From an uncultured Clostridia bacterium (GTDB lineage: Bacteria > Bacillota > Clostridia > Christensenellales > Aristaeellaceae): a stretch of DNA of 64,000 nucleotides. Made by a program: the position numbers and the translations under genes. Where the stretch lies: positions 1 to 64,000 of the forward strand of contig CAMKNZ010000001.1 of the NCBI GenBank assembly GCA_946414315.1. The letters are read 5' to 3'. This document shows positions 51,272-58,741 of this stretch, in pieces (positions within the stretch are counted from its first letter, which is position 1; each line of letters begins with the position of its first letter). The notes beneath the pieces are model-generated. The model saw only the letters and a program-made list of their open reading frames with translations, was not told the origin of the DNA and did no database searches.

Positions 51272-52480
51272 TTAACTGCATTTTCTCTTTTCTTTATTAC
51301 AGATGGTCTTTGTCTGCCTGTTCAACAGCAGCAGCACAATAATCAGTATGACGGGAAAGATGCTGCCGAACAGCGTTCCGATCCGGAGATTATCCCCTGC
51401 CTGCTGGGTCACTGTGCCGACAAGGCTGGGACCAAACGCCCCGCCCAGATCTCCTGCCATTGCCAGAAGTGCAAACAGCGCCGTGCCTCCCTGGGGAATC
51501 CGCGGAGAGGTAATGCTGATCGTTCCCGGCCACATAATGCCTACCGAAAAGCCGCAGAAGACGCAGCCGATCAGTCCCAGAACCGGACTTGCGGACAGTG
51601 ACGCCAGGAGATAGCAGCACAGGCATAAAACACCGGAACCGATCATAAACCATATCAGGTTCATTTTCGCGCCGTATTTGCCGTATATGACCCGGCAGAT
51701 GCCCATTGTGACGGCAAACAGGCAGGGGCCGACCAGATCGCCTACTGTCTTGGAAAAGCCAAGCGCCGCCTCCGTAAAGGCGGACGCCCACTGTGCCATG
51801 GATAGCTCAGAAGCACCGGCGCAAACCATCAGGATGATTGCCAGCCAGAACAACGGCGTTTTAAAGAGGGCGCGTATAGTCATTCCCTTTCCTTCTTCTG
51901 TCAGCCGTTCAATGGGACAGGTGGCAAAATTCCAGATATTATACAGGGGAATCAGCGCCCAAATACAGGCGAGGATCTTCCAGTGTTCAATACCGAACAC
52001 TGAGAAGAAAACTGTGGACAGAAGGATCACCCCGACAGAACCCCAGCAGTAAAAGGAATGAAGCAGACTCATGACCGCATCCTTATGCTCAAAGGGGCAG
52101 GCTTCCACGATCGGACTTGCAAGGACTTCAATCAGCCCGCTGCCGATTGCATAAATAACGACACAGATCATTATTCCGATAAAGGGATCACGGAACAGAT
52201 CCGGAATGACGGCCAGGCCTGCCAGTCCCAGGCCGCTGGCGATTTCAGAAATCACAATACTGCGCCGGTAGCCGATGGCATCGACAAACTTCGCGCAGAA
52301 CACGTCAACCAGAAGCTGCGTCAGAAAAAACGCGGTGGGAATCAGCGCGACCTGCCCCAGGGATATTCCGTAATTCGTATGGAACCTGAGGAACAGGAGC
52401 GGAGCGAAATTGGCGCAGATTGCCTGGGTGATGAATGCCAGATAACAGGCAGTCAGCGTTTTGCGGTAATTCTTCTGCAT
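51272..52480 (-). CDS. MFS transporter, probable sugar uptake
   Basis: This 402-residue membrane protein has 12 helices. It shows VDVFCAKFVDAIGYRRSIV (the loop 2-3 motif) and a later GTISITSPRIPQGGTALFALLAMAGDLGGAFGPSL region (sampled), similar to the FucP-like and YfkF-like groups. It is the last gene of an operon with a xylose-isomerase-like protein, a PfkB kinase and an aldolase, so sugar or sugar-acid import is inferred. The ATG follows AGAAAGAAG. Confidence 0.87.
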   Translation of the reverse strand: MQKNYRKTLTACYLAFITQAICANFAPLLFLRFHTNYGISLGQVALIPTAFFLTQLLVDVFCAKFVDAIGYRRSIVISEIASGLGLAGLAVIPDLFRDPFIGIMICVVIYAIGSGLIEVLASPIVEACPFEHKDAVMSLLHSFYCWGSVGVILLSTVFFSVFGIEHWKILACIWALIPLYNIWNFATCPIERLTEEGKGMTIRALFKTPLFWLAIILMVCAGASELSMAQWASAFTEAALGFSKTVGDLVGPCLFAVTMGICRVIYGKYGAKMNLIWFMIGSGVLCLCCYLLASLSASPVLGLIGCVFCGFSVGIMWPGTISITSPRIPQGGTALFALLAMAGDLGGAFGPSLVGTVTQQAGDNLRIGTLFGSIFPVILIIVLLLLNRQTKTICNKEKRKCS

Positions 52481-52533
52481 CTTCTTTCTCCGTGTTCAGT
52501 GTGACATACTGCTGAGATCGAATTCAGATACAT

Positions 52534-52557
52534 GAAACAAAACCTGTTCTGTTTCAG
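52534..52557. other. hairpin between aldolase and MFS genes
   Basis: TGAAACA and TGTTTCA pair around a 10-base loop across the aldolase stop codon. There is no T-tract. It matches the hairpins in the other gaps of this operon. Confidence 0.45.
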
Positions 52558-53399
52558 GCGCGGCCGTCAGAACCGAAGAGTCCGATCTTATTCCGGACAA
52601 CCTCTTTCATCGCTTCGATCTCATAGGGGATCAGTCCCATCATGCTCGCCGCGCCGTTTTTCAGGCCTTTTTCGATTCCTGCCCTGCCTGCTTTATCCAG
52701 ATCGGTGAAGATATTGATCTTGCAGACGCCGCGCCGGACAGCTTCCCGGAAATCGTCATCCGACAGCCCGCTGCCGCCGTGCAGGACAAGCGGAATTCCG
52801 GTCGCTTCCCGGATCGCGGTAATACGGCTGAAATCCAGTTTCGGCGGAAACTTGTAATCGCCGTGGGCGTTTCCCACGGCCACCGCCAGCGCGTCTACGC
52901 CGGTTTTCTGCACGAAATCCGCCGCTACCGCCGGATCGGTGTAATAATCGGAGGGGTTTTCCAGTTTTCCCGCGCCTTCGTTGTCGCCCACATGGCCCAG
53001 TTCACCTTCCACGGTAACCCCCATGCCATGACAGATCCGGACCATTTCAGCAACGCGGTCCAGATTTTCCTCGTAGGAGGCAGTGGAGCAGTCATACATG
53101 ACGGAGGAGAATCCCAGTTTCAGGGCTTCCATGCATTTCTCAAAGGTGAGGCCGTGATCGTAATGCACCGCCACCGGCACATCGGCTTTCTGCGCTATCG
53201 GAATCAGATATTCCGCGACCCTTTCCAGGGACATCGCGGGCAGAAGGACTTCCGCTGTACCTACGATCACCGGCGCATGCAGTTCCTCCGCTGTTTCAAT
53301 CACCGCACGGGCCATTTCCACATTGACCGCATTGAAAAAGCCAATGCCGTACTGTTCTTTCTGCGCTTTGGCCAGCATTTCTTTCATGTTTACAAGCAT
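52554..53399 (-). CDS. class II ketose-bisphosphate aldolase
   Basis: This 281-residue zinc aldolase of the Fba/GatY/KbaY family has the zinc and catalytic residues in VAVHYDHGLTFE, VEGELGHVGDNEG, GNAHGDY and PLVLHGGSGL. It cleaves a ketose 1-phosphate or 1,6-bisphosphate to dihydroxyacetone phosphate and an aldehyde. The substrate is probably the phosphosugar made by the PfkB kinase upstream. The ATG follows GGAGGTAAAATC. Confidence 0.93.
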   Translation of the reverse strand: MLVNMKEMLAKAQKEQYGIGFFNAVNVEMARAVIETAEELHAPVIVGTAEVLLPAMSLERVAEYLIPIAQKADVPVAVHYDHGLTFEKCMEALKLGFSSVMYDCSTASYEENLDRVAEMVRICHGMGVTVEGELGHVGDNEGAGKLENPSDYYTDPAVAADFVQKTGVDALAVAVGNAHGDYKFPPKLDFSRITAIREATGIPLVLHGGSGLSDDDFREAVRRGVCKINIFTDLDKAGRAGIEKGLKNGAASMMGLIPYEIEAMKEVVRNKIGLFGSDGRA

Positions 53400-53426
53400 G
53401 ATTTTACCTCCGCATTCTCAATCTTC

Positions 53427-53506
53427 GCGACTGCCCACCGGGCAGCTCGCTCGTTTCGAATGAATTCAGATTCGATGAGATTCCTGCCACTGGCAGTCAT
53501 CGAATC
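53427..53506. repeat. two hairpins sharing a CTGCC/GGCAG core between kinase and aldolase genes
   Basis: GCGA-CTGCCC-ACC-GGGCAG-C-TCGC (53427-53450) and GATTCGATGA-(GATTC)-CTGCCA-C-TGGCAG-TCATCGAATC (53469-53506) stand in tandem. Neither has a T-tract. They fill the 108-base gap and look like mRNA processing or stability elements, or repeat units. Confidence 0.55.
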
Positions 53507-53507
53507 T

Positions 53508-54614
53508 TCATCCTTTTTCGTATTCCGCAATTCTCTTCTTCAGTTCATCCAGGGGCAGGATACCGCCGAGGGCGTCATAGGTGCTGACAGATGCCGCTCC
53601 TTCCGCGGCGGCCATCTTCGCGCAGTCCTCCGGTGTTTCCCCGTTCATCAGTGCAGTCAGATAAGCCGCGATACTTACATCGCCTGCACCGGTTGTACTG
53701 CGGACAATTTCCGCTTTGAAACAGGGCTGTGCACCGGCCCGGCCTGCCCATTCATCCACATTCAGCCGCAGCCTGGCGCCGATCTGTGCCAACCGCTCCC
53801 TGCTGCCGGCGCGGTAGACCATTCCGGATAAGCCGCATTTGATCAGGACAGCGCCGCATCCCAGATCCAGGCATATCCGGGCCAGTTCATCCGCCTTCTG
53901 AAGGATACCTTCCTGCTCTGTCATGTCGCCGCCCTTTGCGGCCAAAGCGTCATAGCAGGAACGGTCCAGCATGTAGCAGAGTTCCTCGAAACTTGGAACA
54001 AAGAAATCCACATACGGCAGCACGCCGCCCAGAATCTTCTGCCAGTCCGCTTTCCCTGCGTCGCTCTGCGGATCAACAGCCGCAAGGTCCAGGCTGGTAG
54101 CAATTCCTTTTGACTTTACCTGCATGAACAGGTTCTTCAGTTCTGCGCCGTTTTCTTCATACATCCGCTTCATCAGCGTGGGGTAACCGAAATGGAACAG
54201 AACCGCCTCTGCCAGTGCTTCCTCCGGAATATCTGATGCAGAGAAGGTGTCGTTCGCACCGGGATTATGCAGGAAAATGCGGTCCATGCCCGGCACAGCC
54301 AGAACAACGGAATAGGAAGTGGAACTGTGCTCGTCCGCAATCAGTCCCCCTGCTCCGTATTCTGCCAGGATGCGCTGAACCATCCCGCCAAAGACGTCAC
54401 AGCCGACTTTTCCCAGCAGCCTCACATCATTTCCCAGCAGTTTCAGCGCAAGGCCAGTGTTTGCCACACTGCCGCCCGTATGAACGCTGGCGGCATCCAT
54501 ACGGATCAGTCTGCCCGGTACCAGCAGATCGCCGATCCGGTTATAGTTGTGCCCGGAAGGAAAAACCGGCGTAATATCCAGACAGATATGTCCGGCCGAG
54601 ATGACTTTACTCAT
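53508..54614 (-). CDS. PfkB-family carbohydrate kinase
   Basis: This 368-residue ribokinase-type enzyme phosphorylates a sugar with ATP. It shows the N-terminal ASVHTGGSVANTGLALKLLG (PfkB signature 1) and STTGAGDVSIAAYL, the second signature with catalytic Asp, where the first Asp/Asn of DTTGAGD is Ser. The substrate is unknown; it lies between a ketose-forming isomerase and an aldolase, so a ketose kinase is expected. About 60 residues longer than ribokinase, with an insertion around YDALAAKGGDMTEQEG. Confidence 0.9.
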   Translation of the reverse strand: MSKVISAGHICLDITPVFPSGHNYNRIGDLLVPGRLIRMDAASVHTGGSVANTGLALKLLGNDVRLLGKVGCDVFGGMVQRILAEYGAGGLIADEHSSTSYSVVLAVPGMDRIFLHNPGANDTFSASDIPEEALAEAVLFHFGYPTLMKRMYEENGAELKNLFMQVKSKGIATSLDLAAVDPQSDAGKADWQKILGGVLPYVDFFVPSFEELCYMLDRSCYDALAAKGGDMTEQEGILQKADELARICLDLGCGAVLIKCGLSGMVYRAGSRERLAQIGARLRLNVDEWAGRAGAQPCFKAEIVRSTTGAGDVSIAAYLTALMNGETPEDCAKMAAAEGAASVSTYDALGGILPLDELKKRIAEYEKG

Positions 54615-54634
54615 GAAAGCTTCTCCTTACAGAA

Positions 54635-54661
54635 TACGGCCTGTCATAATAACAGGCCGTA
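54635..54661. other. hairpin between isomerase and kinase genes
   Basis: TACGGCCTGT-CATAATA-ACAGGCCGTA, perfect 10-bp arms, lies 12 bases past the isomerase stop. On minus it is followed by TTCTGTAAGGAG, so it does not look like a terminator. Confidence 0.6.
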
Positions 54662-54672
54662 TAAACAGTCAG

Positions 54673-55704
54673 TCAGATTCCCATGATCAGGTTGACAGTG
54701 TACATCTCCAACTGCTCGAACTTTTTTGCTGCAATCAGCTTGTTGGCGTAATCATAATCGTACTTCTTCACCTTTTCCTCCATGGCCTTGAAGATCGCCA
54801 GAGAATTCTTCAGGTGTTCATAGCTGTCCTCATCGGAGGTGGTACGCATCGCCTTGACGTCCAGGCCGACATACTCGCCTTTGGATCCGTAGTTGTTCTC
54901 CATCAGGACCTTGACCTGATTGAACGCAGAGCGAAGGTTTTCCACGCCGAAGGCTTTGTCCTGGTCGTAACGGATTCCATTCTGATCATTCAGGTGCACG
55001 GTGAACAGCTTGTCAAACGCCAGGGCAAACCCGATCTCGTTGGCTGGATCCAGTCCGGCCAGAACCGCGTGAGCGCTTTCCAGGTTCGCACCGACCCGCT
55101 TCGGATCGATCGTGGCGGCGGAAATACCCATGACGTGGCCGATGGTCCCGGCGAAAGAACGGTCGATGGGTTCATTGGGCTTGGGTTCGATGCACACGCG
55201 GATCGTCGCGTCATAGCGCAGCATATTGTCGATTGCTTCGATCAGCTGTTTAGTGGCGGTCACAGGGCTTTTGGCTTCCGCGCACAGGGTCCCTTCGCGG
55301 GCCAGCCAAAGCACAATCAGATCGCATCCCAATTCCCGGGCAATATCAATGGAGCGGTACGCGCGCCACATGGCAAACTCCCGGTCCTCCTTGCTGGTGG
55401 AAGTGAATCCGCCGTCTTTCGTGTGGGGATCCATCCACAGGCGGGGCGCGACGAACTCCGCCTTCAGGTCATACTTGTCCAGCAGCGCCTTGACCTTCCG
55501 GGCTTCGGCCTTGATTTCTTCCTCAGAGAGGTTGTTCATGTTCGGAACAGCGTCGTCATCATGGAACTGGACGGCGTCAAAACCGAGCTTTTTGAAGTTC
55601 GCGAACTTGGTTTCCAGATCGATCGCGTTACGGGTTTCGGGACCATAGGAATCAGCACCGGTATGAACATTCCAGGGGCCGACGGAAAACCTGAACTGTG
55701 ACAT
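54673..55704 (-). CDS. xylose-isomerase-like TIM-barrel sugar isomerase
   Basis: This 343-residue protein has the xylose isomerase metal and catalytic blocks: VQFHDDDAVP (catalytic His and Asp), VCIEPKPNEP with the metal Glu, and FTVHLNDQNG with the metal Asp pair. It is shorter than XylA of Bacillota (about 440) and its N-terminal motif differs, so it belongs to a short xylose-isomerase-like group. Aldose to ketose conversion is inferred. It is the first gene of the sugar operon. The ATG follows AAAGGAGG. Confidence 0.88.
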   Translation of the reverse strand: MSQFRFSVGPWNVHTGADSYGPETRNAIDLETKFANFKKLGFDAVQFHDDDAVPNMNNLSEEEIKAEARKVKALLDKYDLKAEFVAPRLWMDPHTKDGGFTSTSKEDREFAMWRAYRSIDIARELGCDLIVLWLAREGTLCAEAKSPVTATKQLIEAIDNMLRYDATIRVCIEPKPNEPIDRSFAGTIGHVMGISAATIDPKRVGANLESAHAVLAGLDPANEIGFALAFDKLFTVHLNDQNGIRYDQDKAFGVENLRSAFNQVKVLMENNYGSKGEYVGLDVKAMRTTSDEDSYEHLKNSLAIFKAMEEKVKKYDYDYANKLIAAKKFEQLEMYTVNLIMGI

Positions 55705-55755
55705 TGCAATATCCTCCTTTTTCCTGGTAGCAGCATCATTTTTTTATCTGCCTGA

Positions 55756-55761
55756 ATTATA
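55756..55761 (-). promoter_or_regulatory. -10 element of the sugar operon
   Basis: TATAAT on minus, preceded by CTG. The -35 is not clear. The upstream 55770-55880 is AT-rich with no other signal I can support. Confidence 0.5.
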
Positions 55762-55880
55762 ACAGATTCCGTGGATAAAAACCTGTATTTATTTATAAAT
55801 AATTACCGATCAATTTTCGATTTTGCCTTAACGTCCGGTTTTCCGAATCGTCTGAATTGTGCTGAATCGGAATCTGCTTT

Positions 55881-56225
55881 CTATAGTGTATATCCCAAGC
55901 TGATATCAAACGGGGAAATCAACAGCTTTTGTAAATCTTTCCTGTAGCGGTCAAAAAACAGCTTTATGGCTTTCCCGTAGTTTTCTTTTGAATCAAATTC
56001 CCAATAGGAATAGTATTTTACGCACTTGACAACTTTGGTTAATTCTCTTGGAGAGTTGCCCGGTTCGATTCCGTCTATGGTATAGAATCTCTTGATATAC
56101 TTTATGGAGATACAACCCTCCCATTCTGACTGATCCTCTGACATTCTTTCAGCCATCGCTTCAAATTGTTCTGTTTTATCAGGCTTTACCTGAAACAGTT
56201 TGATCTCAGCAAAACTTTTGTCCAT
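55881..56225 (-). CDS. small ABM-like (dimeric alpha/beta-barrel) protein
   Basis: This 114-residue protein starts SFAEIKLFQVKPDKTEQFEAMAERM, the pattern of antibiotic-biosynthesis-monooxygenase-like ferredoxin folds. It continues with GCISIKYIKRFY and a C-terminal helix. The gene is AT-richer than its neighbours, which may mean recent transfer. Enzyme activity is unknown. ATG 56225 has only a weak ribosome site. Confidence 0.65.
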   Translation of the reverse strand: MDKSFAEIKLFQVKPDKTEQFEAMAERMSEDQSEWEGCISIKYIKRFYTIDGIEPGNSPRELTKVVKCVKYYSYWEFDSKENYGKAIKLFFDRYRKDLQKLLISPFDISLGYTL

Positions 56226-56313
56226 GATGTTCTTCTCCCCGCAGAATACTGATTCCCCGTTTACCGGATTGTTCCTGATATTCCGGATGAACGTTAGTTG
56301 ACAGTTTTTACGC

Positions 56314-56718
56314 TTATTTCATGCGGACCGTATTGAATACTTCTTCCATATCCCGCTTCGCTCCTCCAAAATGCGGCCAGGCATCAATTCCATCGCCTGT
56401 TCTTCGCGGAATAATATGAATATGAAAATGCGGTACCGATTGCCCTGCGCTTTCGTCGCTGGCATTGAGAAGGTTTACTCCGTTATATCCGCAATTAGCC
56501 GTAAGATGATCGGATATTCTCTTCACTGTCTTCATCAGCTGAATCAGGGTTTCATCGTCGCAATCCAGGATATTTTTTGTGTGTGTTTTTGGAACCGCCA
56601 GAATATGACCATCCACGTCATTTGCAACATCCATGAACGCAAGCGACCATTCATCTTCAAAAACGATTCTGGAAGGAATTTCTCCATTGATAATCCTGCA
56701 AAAGATACATTCAGCCAT
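56314..56718 (-). CDS. HIT-family nucleotide hydrolase/transferase
   Basis: This 134-residue protein is a HINT-type enzyme that hydrolyses nucleotide phosphoramidates. The zinc-type N-terminus CIFCRIINGEIPSRIVFED and the active-site HFHIHIIPR (His triad) are intact. Like the gene after it, it is AT-richer than most of the window. The ATG is preceded by GAGGATGGGG. Confidence 0.93.
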   Translation of the reverse strand: MAECIFCRIINGEIPSRIVFEDEWSLAFMDVANDVDGHILAVPKTHTKNILDCDDETLIQLMKTVKRISDHLTANCGYNGVNLLNASDESAGQSVPHFHIHIIPRRTGDGIDAWPHFGGAKRDMEEVFNTVRMK

Positions 56719-56893
56719 AGAGCCCCATCCTCCATGAAAAGATCAATACCGGTTTCGTTTCTCAGCAGCCGGTTGAACGCTGTATGGTTATATAGTTCGG
56801 TACCCGGCGGAGGATTCCTGTCAGCAGGATCTGCATATGGAAAACCGGCAATCCATAACGGACTGTCGGTTTGAGTATCTGTCGGCCTGTATC
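56719..56893 (-). other. gap with an unexplained open frame lacking a start
   Basis: Between the beta-helix gene stop and the HIT gene, the minus strand stays open in one frame and reads like protein (PLWIAGFPYADPADRNPP, then TAFNRLLRNETGIDLF), running into the HIT gene in a different frame. There is no start codon or ribosome site. It may be a gene remnant. I do not recognise it. Confidence 0.25.
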
Positions 56894-57652
56894 TTATTTA
56901 CTCATCCTGACCGTGATCTTCGCGTTCTCGATCGTCAGGCCGGTCACCACCTGGATGGGCTCGTCGCCGGCAGTAATATTGATCGTTCCGCCCTTGACCG
57001 CCACATAGCCGCGTTCCGAGCTGTCCTTGTTCGTGCTCTTGATGCCGTCTTTCCCCGCGGTGATCTCCAGCACCCCGTCATAGATCTCGACACAGTCCTT
57101 GCCTTTGAGGCCATGATTCTTCGCCTCGACCGTAATGATCCCGCTGAGAATGACCAGGTCATCCTTGGAAACAATACCGTCGCCGGACTCAGCCCTGACC
57201 AGCAGGTTGCCGGTTCCGCCGATGGACAGGTCGCTCCTGGAATAGACAGCGCTGTTCGGATCTTCATCCGGATCCGGGATCGCTTCAGGGCCGCAGGAAA
57301 TGACGTTCTCTGTTCCTTCAGTCAGGGTCAGTTCCACGCCCGGCTTGCACTTCCCGATCTGCAGGGCAGCTGAGGTCTCATTGTTGATGCTCACGCCGCT
57401 CAGGATCAGGATGACTTTCCCGTCGTCGGCGCAGTTCACATAGATCTGCCCGTCGGTCAGGCTGCCGGCCAGTTCATACGTTCCGGGCTTAAAAACCGTA
57501 ATGGTGCCTTCATGGAAAGATACACCGTCCGCTTCCTGTTCCAGGCCCGCGTCGGAAAACGCAATCTTTACCGCGGCAGTCTCCTCCGCCGCAGCGAAGG
57601 ACAGGGTAAACACAGCCAGCACCAGCAGGATGATCCAGCTCTTCTTCAACAT
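56894..57652 (-). CDS. secreted Cthe_2159-like beta-helix (DUF4353) protein
   Basis: This 252-residue protein has signal peptide MLKKSWIILLVLAVFTLSFA. A short beta-helix of the carbohydrate-binding DUF4353/Cthe_2159 type follows: GTYELAGSLTDGQIYVNCAD, LSIGGTGNLLVRAESGDGI, NHGLKGKDCVEIYDGVLEITAGKDGIKSTN (parts). Family members bind polygalacturonate-like chains and often neighbour CotH kinases, as here. ATG 57652 is 7 bases after AGGAGG; the longer frame overlaps the next gene and is rejected. Confidence 0.85.
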   Translation of the reverse strand: MLKKSWIILLVLAVFTLSFAAAEETAAVKIAFSDAGLEQEADGVSFHEGTITVFKPGTYELAGSLTDGQIYVNCADDGKVILILSGVSINNETSAALQIGKCKPGVELTLTEGTENVISCGPEAIPDPDEDPNSAVYSRSDLSIGGTGNLLVRAESGDGIVSKDDLVILSGIITVEAKNHGLKGKDCVEIYDGVLEITAGKDGIKSTNKDSSERGYVAVKGGTINITAGDEPIQVVTGLTIENAKITVRMSK

Positions 57653-57678
57653 AGTTCCGCCTCCTGTTTTCATCTTCA

Positions 57679-58680
57679 TTACCGTTCTTCCGGAGGAAGG
57701 TATCCTTCCACAAGCAGGGAAGTTCCGATGGCCAGAAATTCCGTCTGTTTCCTGGCTGACCCGTTTTTGTTCTTTTTCTCTACCTGGCAGATCTGTTTCC
57801 CCATGAACATGATACATGAGGTCATGCCCCCGTCCATGTTCAGGGCGCATACGCAGCCTCTTTCCTTCATTTTCTCCGCAAGGTGGGTCATGGTGATACC
57901 CTTGCTGTCCTTCAGCCGTCCTTCCGCCATCATGGCAATGTAGTGCCCGGGTTCAATCATCCCGATCGCTGTCCTTGGTGCGCGGTAGTTTTTGTATTTC
58001 GATTCGTACTTCGGCAGCAGGGGATTGAATTCCCCGTCACGCAGCAGCCAGGGACCGAAAGCCAGGACGTCCTTCGCCCCTTTGTCAATATACTCCTGTG
58101 CGGTCAGTTCATTGCAGTCGTATACTTCTATATTCCCGTCCGGATAGAGTACGAGTGTGTCCAGATTCGGAACACCGGTATTGACGGTTTTGACCGTATA
58201 TTCGCTCTTGATCTCCCCGTCCCGGATAATGATTCCGACCTGACTGCGTTCTTTTTTGGAACGCATCTTCGGCCATCGATGGCAGGCAAAGTCTCCGTTG
58301 ATCGCAAGAACCGCTCCGTTCTTACTGCAGACAACCGCAGGCCAGTCTGAGTTGCTGAAATATTCCCCCGGTTTATTGGTCACCATGCCGAAGGTTTCCT
58401 GCCTGCTCCACACTTCTGCGTCATACCAGACCAGTTTGATCGGATCCGTCTCCGTTTTCCGGACAACCTCGATCCTGAGGGTTTCACTGCAATAGCGCCA
58501 CAGGCCCGCATCCGGATCTTCATAAACAAATTCCCCGCTGTCCAGGTAACCGGCTTCATTCAGCTCAGGCCAGGCGCCTGGATCATCAGCTTCCGCCTGC
58601 GCCCGGGACACTCCTGTTCCGAACACAAGAACCGCCAGAAACAGTGCCGCCAGCCGGCACAGGGTTTTTACTTCTGTCAT
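57679..58680 (-). CDS. secreted phosphodiester glycosidase-family protein
   Basis: This 333-residue protein has a signal peptide (hydrophobic LAALFLAVLVFGTGV) and an NAGPA-type domain: VLAINGDFACHR, VGIIIRDGEI, LAFGPWLLRDGEF, TAIGMIEPGHYIAMM and ALNMDGGMTSCIMF. These match the wall-bound homologue at 18731 block by block, without the peptidoglycan-binding domain. It probably removes phosphodiester-linked sugars at the cell surface. It lies between the DUF4353 and CotH genes on the same strand. Confidence 0.87.
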   Translation of the reverse strand: MTEVKTLCRLAALFLAVLVFGTGVSRAQAEADDPGAWPELNEAGYLDSGEFVYEDPDAGLWRYCSETLRIEVVRKTETDPIKLVWYDAEVWSRQETFGMVTNKPGEYFSNSDWPAVVCSKNGAVLAINGDFACHRWPKMRSKKERSQVGIIIRDGEIKSEYTVKTVNTGVPNLDTLVLYPDGNIEVYDCNELTAQEYIDKGAKDVLAFGPWLLRDGEFNPLLPKYESKYKNYRAPRTAIGMIEPGHYIAMMAEGRLKDSKGITMTHLAEKMKERGCVCALNMDGGMTSCIMFMGKQICQVEKKNKNGSARKQTEFLAIGTSLLVEGYLPPEER

Positions 58681-58741
58681 GAGTCTTTTACAGTTCCTTT
58701 CCTGTTTTCCGGAATTCCGGAATCAGACTGTATTTTATCGC

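Noticed and set aside
51025-51342. 105-codon plus-strand frame between the XRE and MFS genes
   Set aside because: It overlaps the terminator of the minus-strand operon and the end of the MFS gene, has no ribosome site and reads as low-complexity Phe/Ser sequence.
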